Assembly: GCA_038030265.1 (NCBI GenBank)
Contig: CM075938.1
Location: forward strand, 12,191,009-12,255,008
DNA: 64,000 nucleotides
Direction of reading: 5' to 3'
Origin: Corythucha ciliata
Lineage: Eukaryota > Arthropoda > Insecta > Hemiptera > Tingidae
Shown: positions 12,151-22,582 of the stretch, piece after piece
How positions within the stretch are numbered: position 1 is the first letter of the stretch
How the letters are laid out: the number at the start of each line of letters is the position of its first letter
Notes under the pieces: model-generated
Seen by the model: the letters and a program-made list of their open reading frames with translations, nothing else
What the model was told of the DNA's origin: nothing
The model's database searches: none
Made by a program: the position numbers and the translations under genes

Positions 12151-15130
12151 AAACTGGGTTTTTAGTCAACTGGGTTTAGTAGTAGACAACAACATCAACA
12201 TTATAAACAAACAAATTTTACAGCGTTTCCTGTTTCACGTCATAGTCGAGTATGACCCTTTCAGCGTCTAATAATATTTTCAGTGTGGGGGGCTAAACTG
12301 TCAGTTAAAGCCAAAAGAGTCTTTCCGAGGTTTAAATACTAGTATTTTGGCTGATAAATCGGATTCAGGTGTCACTGTGTCTAATCGGATCAATCAGTTG
12401 ATCGAAATTACCAGTTTTGGGGCTGGAAATTCCTGACTGAGCTCAGTCAACATGAGGTTCAGACTCGTTCCTATCAGGAGAGGAGACTCAAGCCCTATAA
12501 GTCCTTTTCCTCCTATCGCACATCTTGAGGCTTTCTCCGGACACGATTTGTTTTTGTTTCTCTTGTTGGAGAACATGGAAATAAAATTAATTCTTCTCCC
12601 TCCCCCCCTATGCTTCTCACTCCAAAGTTCTGCCTTAAGAGAGAAAAAAAAAAGTGTAATCATTTCCCTCAACCTCCGTAAGCTTAGGTAGATTTGCATG
12701 AATTATGTAAATTCAGCACTCTCTGAGAGAACTATAGCGACCTCTTTGAAGGATGGAGTTTCTCTGTTGCCCATGTTTAAAAATTGTTGGGTTTGGTGTG
12801 TCGTGGTATGAGTCCAAAGTGAAAATTATACAGTTTCTTGATAGCGCGTAGCCGTAACTCAGTTTTTTTGTTCTTTTGCTCGTTAATTTACGTATAATTT
12901 TTGTTGATAAAACGAAAAAAAAAAACCCTCCCGAAATGTAAAAGAAAGCCACCTGAGATTATAAGATTAAATTCAAGACCGTCTGAAGCATAACCCCCCT
13001 GCCACACTAGAGCTTATTTTTTTTCTGTTTTCTCTCCCCCCAACACACTCCCTGCCCCTTGACCTGACAAGCACCCTTCGCCACTCTGCTATAGCACTAA
13101 TGTGGTGGCGGGTGGAGGTGTTCTACTGGAAAGAAACTAGACGAGAAAGCGTGGTGGGGGGGGGGGAAGAGAAAGCCTAGGCAGATCTTTTAGTACAGAA
13201 AAAGTGAAGAAAAAAACTTTCTTCCGCCCTCCCTTCCATCTTAGAATCCGAACATCTTTAAATCTCCCTGAAAAGTTTTTTTTTTTCGCCCTCTTTTCTT
13301 CGTAGCAGCCATTTCTTTCTTCACATTATTCGTCTTACTAAAAAACTTTTTTTTCCTCCCGGGTTTCCCAAGGTGTTGAGAGGTGGGTCTGGTTAGGGGG
13401 GGGGGGAGGCTAGATGAGAAGGTTGAACTTTTTCTGGTAGTGTCTAATGCATTTATATAGTTTTTAAACGTAGTTTTTTGTGTGATTTTAATGAAATTTC
13501 ATTGCCGTCAACAATAACAAGAAAAGGATGGAGAAAAAGGTGGGCATCTTGACCATTCTTCATCCGTACAACCATCTGTCACACGAAGAATAGCGAGTTT
13601 TTCCCCGTCGCACCATTATTTACCGTCCAATCAATATCTAACAAGACGTGAAGGGCCTTTCTTCCTTCAATCTAACAATATTCACCACATTTATGTGACC
13701 CCTTTCTTGTGGTTCATGGGATCAGAGCGGAGGTTTTATGGTGTTTCTTTTGAATAAAAAGATTGCGAGGAGATTGTAAAACGCACGTAAACGCAGTGCT
13801 TCTTTCGAGTAAGATGGAAAATATAGAACGGTAAGCTAAAATGTGGAACAGCGAGCAGAATATGAAAAAATCAGAAATTATTGATAGGGGAATTGGATAA
13901 AAGAGGATCGTCTTTGCTTCAAGCGAAGCTTCTGTCAACGCTTTCATTATGAACTTGTCACTCTCTTCAACATTTGGAAGGAATTGAAGGGGTGGAACAA
14001 GAAAACCGTACAAAATTATTCGCAATTGACCATAACAATTTGCTTCCAACAAGTCCCTAAGTGGGTTCCTTTGCCTTCCTTTAATAGTCACTTACTGTAG
14101 GAGGAGGGGGGGTTTAGGGAAAAGGGTCGCGTGTCTAACAGGCATTTTCATGTTCGGACGGACAAAAGATACGGGTTACTTATCGCTGTATTTTGGCTCT
14201 TTCTCGGAAGTTGTGATTGTTAAAGGAGTGAGAGAATAAGGGGAGCTTGACTGTCAATGGGTTTCTCGTCATTCGGTTTATGTAGGCTTGAGATTTCTCG
14301 CCAATCAAGAACACATGAGAGCTGCTGTTGCGTTTTGACGTCCACGCACGCTCTGCGTGCACGATATTCCCGACGTTCAAGTAAATATGACAAAAGGCGT
14401 AATTTTTAGAGCTTCAAAGTATAAATCACGGTTTCTCGTGGAAGGAGAATGCTCGCAAATGTGATTTTTGTTTCTCTCTCTCTCTCCCAGAAACGTACAA
14501 CCAACCAATCCACGTCATGCGTGGAATTCCGTTTTCCATCAGGGAATCGATAAGAAAAGTAATATCGCCCAAAACGGGGCGATGCTCTCAGATTGAAAGT
14601 GGGAGATCTTTTAAAAAACATCTTCGTCCCCCCCTCACTCACTCACTCTCTCTCTCTCTCTCTCCATCGCACTGGTTCGGACCTCGTACCTCTGGTGAAG
14701 TGTGTGTTTTTTTGCTTTACCGTACGAGTAAATAAATATTTATGACTACTTTAGCTCGAGTTCAAAAGGTTTTCCCGCCTGTCCCAGGAAAGAAAGACGT
14801 ACTGAGATGACATTTCCCCTTCCAGCACCCGTCCCATTTGTTATTTTTCCCCTTTCTCGCTAGGGGAAGGGTTACGAAAAACAAAAAACAAAAAAAAAAC
14901 ACCTTTTCCTTCAATTAATTGAGCCCGAGTGACGCGTTTGATAAGTTGAAACTGTGCGTGTTATCCAATGAGAACGACACAGGAAAAGACTATAGAACAA
15001 TAGATCGCGTGTCTGTTCGTGTAATCAACCTCCGCGACTCGCCATTCCTTTTACTAATGTGACTCTTCACTCGCCCTAATCCTCCTTCTGGTTTAACGTT
15101 TGGATAAGTCTATTAAATTTTCTTCGAAAA
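12151..15130. other. Gene-free stretch
   Basis: I see no convincing exon. The longest open frame (13714-14091, minus, 125 codons) has no family resemblance, no good start context and no coding-like codon use. CT microsatellites occur near 14473-14488 and 14641-14664, and G-tracts near 13154 and 13397. Confidence 0.5.
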
Positions 15131-16480
15131 GCAACAGGGGGGTCACATTTCAAAATGGCCGGTTTTTGAAGGTGAAGTTGCCAGTTTTTTTACCTGTTTA
15201 TAAGGCCCAACCAATATAGCAATGAAACTACGTCGCTCGGAGCTCAAAATACGAGGAATTGTCAATTTCTGGTATTTATTACCAAGAAATTTCGAGTTTC
15301 GGAGGCCGGCAACTTTTAGTGCCCTAAGTCTTCTGACGAATAGCCGCAAAATTACAACATTTTGAAAGCAATCATCAGCGAAATTGGAATTTTTCTGACT
15401 GAACATTCGCGACTTTGTGAGTTTCACGTTTTAATTTCGTTGTCAAACTGAAAGTTTTGGGTCTTTTTTTTAAAATCCATAAGGATCCCGGGCAAGCCAG
15501 CCTGGACAGCACTGAAAGCCTGACGAATAGACGCAAAATTGCTACATTTTGAAGGGAATCATCAGCGAAATTGGAAGTTTCATGGCAGCATATTCGTGAT
15601 ATTGCAAGCTCCAGGTCTTAATTTCAGCGAAACTGCAAATTTCAGGGCCTTTTTTTCGGGTCTGAATGTCCCAGAAATTGCTAAGTTTCTGGTCTTTATT
15701 TTAGCGAAAATCGCTTCTTTTGTTTTAAGTGGGCAGGAACCATGGAAGGAAAATTAAAAGTTTCCTCGCAGAGTTTCACCTGACGACAAAAAGTTATAAC
15801 CACAGGCCTGGCCCTGGCCACAAAAAGCTCTAAGCACAAAAAACTCTTAAGCAAAAAAAGTCCTGAACACAAAACGTTCGAACCACAAACAATTCGAATA
15901 CCTGAAACGACCATGATTTTCACTCTGAAAAAGTTAAATCAACCATTCGCACGCCAATACTGGCCATTCGCACCTTCACTCAGCTTGAAGAGCTTTGCGT
16001 CCTAAAAACGCCCAAGTACTGAATATTCGCCGCCCAAAATTACAAAACAGACGACTCACGCCTTGAAAATGTCTAAAGGCAAAGCTGATTTCACCCATTC
16101 GATGACGCTAAAAGTACTTTGACTGGCGATTCCCAATCTAAAACCATTTTCAGGTCATAATTTCAGCAAAATGGCGAGTTTCAGGACCAATTTCCATTGG
16201 TGATCGACCCCCCACCCCATACTTGACCACTGGTGACCATGTGCCCACTAGCTGGCCCCGACTGCATCCATCTGACGAATAACCGTGTAATTGCAATAAG
16301 AGCTGAATATCTGCGACTTCCTATACTCGGGTCGTAATTTGAGCACAATATCAAGTTTCCTGGCTCAAAATCCACGAAATCGAGTTTCGGGTCTTCGGGT
16401 GTTCATTTAAGTGAAATTGTTAGTTCAGGGCCTTTTTCATGCTGGGAGAGCCAACAGGCTAGCCGGCCCCAACAGAGCCT
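15131..16480 (+). repeat. Family D composite repeat
   Basis: Diverged ~30-bp units such as GAAATTGCAAGTTTC and CGAAATTGGAAGTTTC are interrupted by GC-rich boxes containing CCAGCCTGG or GGCTAGCCGGCCCC (about 15490 and 16455). The array stops just before the hAT-like element. Confidence 0.7.
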
Positions 16481-16534
16481 ATAGAACAATACCGAATATT
16501 CTCATGCTACGGGGGCGGACCCTCCTCATTATCT

Positions 16535-17246
16535 TTCAAGAGCAGTGACGGCTTTAAGGTTTAAGGAAAAATCGCTAATTCGAGGCTAAAATAGAAAAAA
16601 AAATCGCTAATTCATTGATAAAAGTGAAAAGAAGCACTGAATAAATGAGGAAAAAACGCTAATTCATGGTATAAATTGAGAAAACGTCAATTCGCGGCTT
16701 CTGAGGCTAACTTCAGACATCCTCGGTCAAATTCACAAAAAGCGTTAGCTATTTCGCGGCGAAAATTGTAAAAACTCTAATTCATGACTGGAATGTAGAA
16801 AAATATAAAATTAACGACTAAAATGAGGAAAAACGCTAATTAGGTAAGTGGCTAAAATGAAAAAAAAATGGCTAAATGGAGGGGGGCATTAATTTGAGAA
16901 AATTTCCTAGTTCACAGAAAAATGAGAGATTGGCAAGCCGCGGTTTCCAGAGGCAACTTCATGGCCAATTAGGAAAAAGCGCTGATTAATGGCAAAATTG
17001 AGAAAAATCGCAAATTCACGGCTAAAATGGAGGCAAAATCGCTTTTTCCCGGCTATAATGGAGACGAATAGCTAATTCACCGAAGAAATTCAGAAAGAGC
17101 GTTGAAGTGTGGAAAAACGCTAATTCGCAATTAATATGGCGAAAACGCCCTATTGCGGCTTATTCTGAACGGTGACTTTATGGGGGCGGTGTGGTGCAAA
17201 AATCGCCCGCGGACGCCAAATTTCTAAGACCGGCACTGTTCAAGAG
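16535..17246 (+). mobile_element. hAT-like non-autonomous element carrying an A array
   Basis: The element proper is 16543-17238 (696 bp). Its ends are inverted: CAGTGACGGCTTTAAGG on the left and, read inwards from the right, CAGTGCCGGTCTTAGAA. An exact 8-bp direct repeat TTCAAGAG flanks it at 16535-16542 and 17239-17246. An 8-bp target duplication and CAGTG-type termini are characteristic of the hAT superfamily. There is no transposase frame; almost the whole interior is family A minisatellite (units of GCTAATTCGCGGCTAAAAT type), so the array appears to be the cargo. The subterminal region has a short G-tract and a CGCCCGCGG box. Confidence 0.85.
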
Positions 17247-17261
17247 TGTTCCTGGGCGTTG

Positions 17262-17425
17262 AACTGTCATAGCGTTTTCCTTTTACGTTCCGCTTTGAAG
17301 CCGAGCATTACCCCCGTCTTCTCTTAATTATATCATATGGTAACGGTGAAGACGGGTGGAAATGCTCGGCTCCAGAGCGGACTTGCATGCAAATGGAAAA
17401 TGCCATCGGTTTCACAGTCGTTCAC
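17262..17425. mobile_element. MITE-like imperfect hairpin
   Basis: Two arms of about 60 bp are inverted around ~17335. GCCGAGCATTACCCCCGTCTT on the left pairs with GAAGACGGGTGGAAATGCTC on the right, and the outer GCGTTTTCC pairs with GGAAAATGCC. A related copy lies near 19480-19610, and a half copy (GATAGCGTTTTCCATGCGAA) near 37436. No transposase is present. Confidence 0.6.
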
Positions 17426-17683
17426 TAGGAACTGTTCAACATGGAACTGTCCGAAATTCATTAAAATGGAGACTCATCGAAGTGCGCTGTTTTCATGATA
17501 ATGAACGAATAACGATGATGATTTCGAGCTCCACGTTTAAAAAAAACTGAGTTTTTAGCTCATAGATCAGAATCACCTGTTCCAGAAAAAAACTTTTTTG
17601 AAACAATTTTGTTCATTAAACTCGGAAAGAAGGGAATATTTGAACGACCATCCCAGCGTAGGAAAAGCTAGATCCAGCAACAG

Positions 17684-18999
17684 ATGAACGGTCTCAAAAA
17701 TTTGGGCAATACGGTGCGATCAAAACTTGTTAAGGCCTTCTTGAATTGAGCTTAACGGCTTTTATTTTATTTAGTGCTTTCTAAACTCAGTGGTTCAGTG
17801 CCTCAGCAACACGAAAGTTCTCGCGGAATATCTCGTCAACAGGGACTACACGGCGGAAATTCGTCCGGGCGAAAATAGAGGAGCTTTGATAAAATCATTC
17901 GCGGACGTTGTTAGCGAGCTGTGGAGCTATGAAAGTAGGAACGTTAATCCCACGGCGTTCAAAGCGCAGATACAACGATTCGCGCCAAGATTCGCGGGTT
18001 ACAATCAACAGGACGCTCAAGAGTTTCTACGCTATCTCCTCGAAGGAATTCACGAGGATATCAATCAAGTGGCTGTCAAACCAAAAAATCTTCCAGAAAT
18101 CGACGATACACTTAAGTATTCTAGCTAATGTTCGACAAAAATTGCGGTAATTAGAATGGTGGTATGGGGTGTGGGGATTACACAGTGAACGAGCCAAGGC
18201 TGCCGCAGCGTGGTCTCAGTATTTGAAAAGTGACAACTCTCGAATCGTCCATTGGTTTGTCGGGCAACTTAAATCGAGTCTTCAGTGTACCACTTGTCGT
18301 CACGTGTCTATTACATTCGAAGCCTTTTGGGATTTATCGCTTCCTCTCCCCAATAGCTCCAATATGAGCGTTCACCTTTCACAGTGCTTGGATTACTTCA
18401 CGAAAGAGGAAATTTTGGATGGTCACGAGATGCCCACTTGTTCCAAATGTAAAACCAAAAGAAAGTGCACGAAGCGTTTTTCGATCCAGAAATTCCCCAG
18501 AATATTAGTTCTACGTAATATTTCTTGATTTTGTTTTTCTTAAAAACAAATAGCTTTTAAGGAATTAACAAGCTCGATTATTCAGATTTGAAGAGATTTT
18601 CCCCGTCCGAGCGCCACAGGAAATTAACCGCGTTCGTTGAATTCCCACTGACCAACCTCGACATGTCACCATACGCGTCCAGCAGTCGTCAACAGTCACA
18701 TCTTCTCTACAATCTGTACGCCGTTTCTAACCACTCGGGGACAGCCAATTCGGGTCACTATACGGCCTACTGCCTTCACCCAGGCACTAACCAGTGGTAC
18801 GAGTTCAATGACACGAGGTACACAACACATCGACCAAACTGACTTAAATTATAAATGATAAGAAAGTTGGCTCGCTTTTAAGAATAATTTATTCAGCAGA
18901 GTCAGCAGTACCTCATCTCATTCAATCGTCACACCGGAGGCTTACATTTTATTTTACGAGCAAGCTGGATTTGACCAGGCAGGACGGAGTTTGCACTGA
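17684..18999 (+). CDS. Usp2: Ubiquitin-specific protease, USP2/USP21-type catalytic domain
   Basis: This is a cysteine deubiquitinase that removes ubiquitin from proteins. Coding exons are 17684-17713, 17775-18115, 18186-18514, 18586-18817 and 18900-18999, all with GT-AG junctions and matching phases; introns are 61-82 bp. The 343-residue product is a complete USP fold. The Cys box is GLKNLGNT|CFLNSVVQCLSN, with the catalytic Cys11 codon directly after an acceptor. The QQDAQEFLRYLLEG helix, the zinc pairs C158/C161 and C209/C212, SGHYTAYC with His291 and EFND with Asn308 are all present. His-Asn spacing (17) equals that of human USP2. The start is uncertain: this ATG lies only ten codons before the Cys, and a stop lies upstream in frame, so either the protein is just the catalytic domain or a further 5' exon joins near 17671. 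Family assignment is firm; USP2 versus USP21 is not. Confidence 0.9.
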
Positions 19000-19004
19000 A
19001 TAAA
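18999..19004 (+). terminator. Polyadenylation signal overlapping the USP stop codon
   Basis: AATAAA begins at the last base of the TGA stop codon (TGAATAAA). If used, the 3' UTR would be only ~15-30 nt long. A second AATAAA at 19284-19289 is an alternative with a more usual UTR length. Confidence 0.5.
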
Positions 19005-19440
19005 AGATTGGTCTAAAAGAAGAAGAAAAAAAAAACTTTTGAGTAATCTCGGAAACACTGTACCCTAACGCAGGGCAGGAGTTGAAACGGCATGAGGTAC
19101 GTTTAAATTCAGAAAAAATTATGTAACAAGTTATCCCTCCATTAGCCACTGCAACGCAGTTCATCGTAACTACGCCTGAAACCACTCTGCGTCGTATAAA
19201 ACGGAGTTGCCGCCGGCCTGGAAATCCAGGAAAAGGGGAAAGTGGAGAGAGGGGAGCTTTCAAGTTTGATGAGACAGAACAGAAATAAAAAGTAGGAATT
19301 TTCGAATCTTACGCTTCTTTTATTGCAAGGAGTCTAAACCTTTATGATCAGAATTTCCGGATACCACTAATAATTACGTGATTTTGCAACTGTTGCAAAA
19401 ATATCACCAATAGCGGTACCAACGAGCGTTTTAACTACTA
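19005..19440. other. Probable 3' flank of the USP gene
   Basis: This is unique sequence with no second gene. It holds the alternative AATAAA at 19284-19289 and a T-rich stretch beyond 19315. Confidence 0.4.
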
Positions 19441-19479
19441 TGCAAGGGCGTAGCCAGGACTGGCAATCCGCCAAACTGG

Positions 19480-19610
19480 TCTAGCAAAATCCTCCACTCG
19501 TCCTCTCTGAACTAAAACATAATTATGTTAATGGAGAAGACAGGTGGAACTGAATTGCTCTAGAGTAGAATTGCATTTAAACGGAAAACGCTATAAGAGT
19601 TTAACGGTCT
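19480..19610. mobile_element. Diverged copy of the 17262 MITE
   Basis: The segment around GGAGAAGACAGGTGGAAC, GCTCTAGAGTAGAATTGCAT and CGGAAAACGCTAT lines up with GGTGAAGACGGGTGGAAA, GCTCCAGAGCGGACTTGCAT and TGGAAAATGCCAT in the right arm of the 17262-17425 hairpin. The left arm is weaker. Confidence 0.5.
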
Positions 19611-19639
19611 TAATTTTACATAAATTACAAGTTTCGAGT

Positions 19640-22190
19640 CTTTTTTTTTTTTTTTTTTTTTCAGTGGCCGCGGAGCCTGCGGGCTAGCCTTCCACGACTA
19701 CGCCCAAAATCAGCAACGAAAAAAACCTCGTATCCGAGCACAAAAAACATCCAAGCTCAAAATCTGTGAAGTTGCAAATGTTGGAACGGAACATTCACGA
19801 AATCGTTAGTTCCTGGTCTTTATTCTCGCGAAATTGCAAGTTTCAGAGGGCTTCTTTATAGTTACCACCCGGTCTAGACGCTGTCTTGGCAGATCTGCAG
19901 TTTTTAATTTAGATCCACAGTTATCTGCTTGAGCTTCTAAAGTTTTTTACCTAAAGTTACCAATAAGTAGGACATGCCCCAAAAAACGTTATTTTTGACG
20001 TCCATTATTTGATAATTTGGCGAATATCACCCTCTGGGTTGGAGTGGGGGGTATGCAAAGCTCCCCCTAGTATAACTCGCACCTTTGTGAATGTCCAAGT
20101 CACGTACGCGGTGTGTTTATTGTGTAGTCGACTTCAGTTCAATCAATGGGCTTAACTAGCACAATACAGAAGAGTGGGTAGCTTTTGACATTCCGCTGAG
20201 CCATCGAGCTCGTCCCAACAACGAACGCGTTGGATGTGACAGGAGGGATAGGGGAGTTCACGGGTTATAAAACAAAACAAGAAATCTGCAATTTCTCAGA
20301 AATCAAGATCCTAAACTTACAATTTTGCAGAAATTAAGACCCGAAGCTGTCTATTTTGTGGACATCCGGCCAGGAAACTTCCAATTCTGGGGGCATTCGT
20401 CCGGTTTTGAACGCTGATGGGGCCGGCTAGCCTAGCTGAACTCTGCCGCCACAAAAAGGACCCCAAAGACTTACAATATTGCTTAAACTGAAAATTAACA
20501 CCCAGAGCTGGCAGCAATTTCTGCAGTTTGGGTTGGTGATTGAGGGAGGGGGACTGTCATCAGCCAGGGGGATTCACTCTTATATTTAGCTTCGAATGAT
20601 GTTGGTAATTGTGCGATTGTTCATCAAGATTTGGACGCTCTCGGGGCCGGCTGAACCGGGGGCCGCGGACACTGAAAAAAAAGGCCCTGCGATTCGTGCA
20701 ATTTCGCTTGTATTAGGAAGGACCTTAAACTTGCTATTTCACGGCTATTTAGCCCCGAAACTTTCATCTTTGCAAGAGTCAAAACACAAAACTATCCATT
20801 TCGTGGACAATCAGCCAATAAACTTCGAATTTCATGGGTAGTCGTCAGGGGAGCCGGCCAGCCCAAGGTCCACGCCCCCCCCCCCAGCCCTGAAACTTTT
20901 AATTTTATGAATAATCAGTAAAGAAACATCCAATTCGCGGATAGCAAGCTGAAAAATGTTGAAATATACATTGCGGTTATTTGTCAGACAGACAAGATCT
21001 GCGATCACTACAAAAAACAAAGCCCTAAAAATAAATTAATAAATTACGGGAACCACAGCAACTTCGTGAATATTTAGACTAGAAACTTTCGATTTCGCAA
21101 AAAGTTTGCCTAGGACCCACGGCCACAAAAAAAAAAAACAACACAGGCCCGAAACACTCAATTTCGCTTAAAATAACGCGTGAAACTCACAATATCACGC
21201 ATATTCATCCAGGAAACCTCCAAATTTGCGGATAATTGTGTCGCGCAACGCATTTCAGCGATAAGCGTTTTTAGCGAACACAGCGAAAAACGCCAGCAGT
21301 GTCGTATCTGGGCGTTCTCGATGAAAATCGCACGCGTGCCTCACGTAGCACACGGGGTAGGTCATTGCACCCTGTAGCCTGCAGGTTTCCTGAAACTTGC
21401 AATTTCACGGAAATAAAGACCAGAAACCATGAAGACAAGATTTTCTTTAGAATCTACAGTTTACTGGGAATCTTCCAACAGTTTTTTCCAAAGCCGGTCT
21501 GGCAAAATTCCAACATTTTGGAGCTAAATGCCTAGTATTCGTGAAATTGCAAGTTTCTGGTCTATATTTGCTAGAAATAACCTGCGAATTAGCCATAGCT
21601 GTGTAATTGTAACTTTTGAAGATGAAAACATTTGTGAGTTTGAAGGTTCGGGTGCTAATGTCAGCTAAATTACAAGTTCCCGTCAAAATATTTGCAAAAG
21701 TGACAGTTTCGAGCCTTAACTTCAGCGAAATCACGCGTTTCGGGGCATTTTTTTCGGCGAAATTGCAAGTTATGGGATCTTTTTTTTCAATGGCCGAGGA
21801 CCTCGGTCCAGCTGGTCTCGAGAGCGCCCAAAGCCCGGATGCTAATGATTCGGAGCTAAATAATAGTGAATTCGCAAGTTATAGGGCTAAATATTCGCGA
21901 CATTGCAAGTTTGCAAATGTTTTTTGCGGGCTCGAGCAGTTCATACATAGAGATTTATTGCCAGTTTTTTCTTAATCAGTATGCACAGTACAGACACTCT
22001 AAAAATCCACTAGTTCGGTGGGGTAACAATTCTGAGGGAAAATTCCCGGTTCAACCATTTGTCCGCGCACCTTCTTTTTGTCACTGCACCTTCCAATTTT
22101 AGTCAGATGCGGCTTACAAATTCTTTGGATAATGGTCAGTTGCATAATTCAGCCGGCCGACAAAGCTAGGCTAAATAAGTGGCTGGGAGG
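19640..22190 (+). repeat. Family D composite repeat
   Basis: About 2.5 kb of diverged ~30-bp units (GAAACTTGCAATTTCGC and relatives) is punctuated by GC-rich boxes near 19665, 20420, 20645, 20850 and 21800. The boxes carry GGGGCCGGCTAGCC-like cores and usually CACAAAAA downstream. Open frames inside it are incidental. Confidence 0.75.
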
Positions 22191-22439
22191 GGGGGTTGTA
22201 TTTAAAATACCTAATTGAACGCTTTCTGGACCTTTGAAGCGGCGTTGGTACCACAAGAGAAAAATTGACAAAAATTTAGATCAGATTTTTCATCAAAAGA
22301 ACTCCAGGGACCCTGGGCCCTAAATTTTGGCAATAAAAAACGTTAGAAACTGACAATTCAGTATAGGGACGAAATGTTACAATTCATTTTTTCTGCTCGT
22401 CCGCCTCAAACCACCGAAAACCCGATTCTGTGATAGTGT

Positions 22440-22582
22440 ATAGGCGCATTTACATGCAAGCTTTAAAAAGCTGAGCTGTGGGCTTCAACCAATCAATGCG
22501 CTCCGAGTACACAGCGAGGAGCACTCTGATTGGTTGAAGCCCACTGCTCAGCCTTTTAAAGCTCGCATGTGAAGGCGGCTTA
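22440..22582. mobile_element. MITE with ~55-bp inverted arms
   Basis: The left arm contains GCTTTAAAAAGCTGAGC then TGTGGGCTTCAACCAATCA. The right arm is its inverse, TGATTGGTTGAAGCCCAC then GCTCAGCCTTTTAAAGC. The outer ends are TAGGCGCATTTACATG and CATGTGAAGGCGGCTTA, and the loop is short. The size and structure suit a non-autonomous DNA transposon; a TA target site is possible. Confidence 0.75.

Noticed and set aside
13714..14091. 125-codon minus-strand open frame
   Set aside because: No family resemblance, no coding-like codon use and no splice context in a pyrimidine-rich, otherwise non-coding region.
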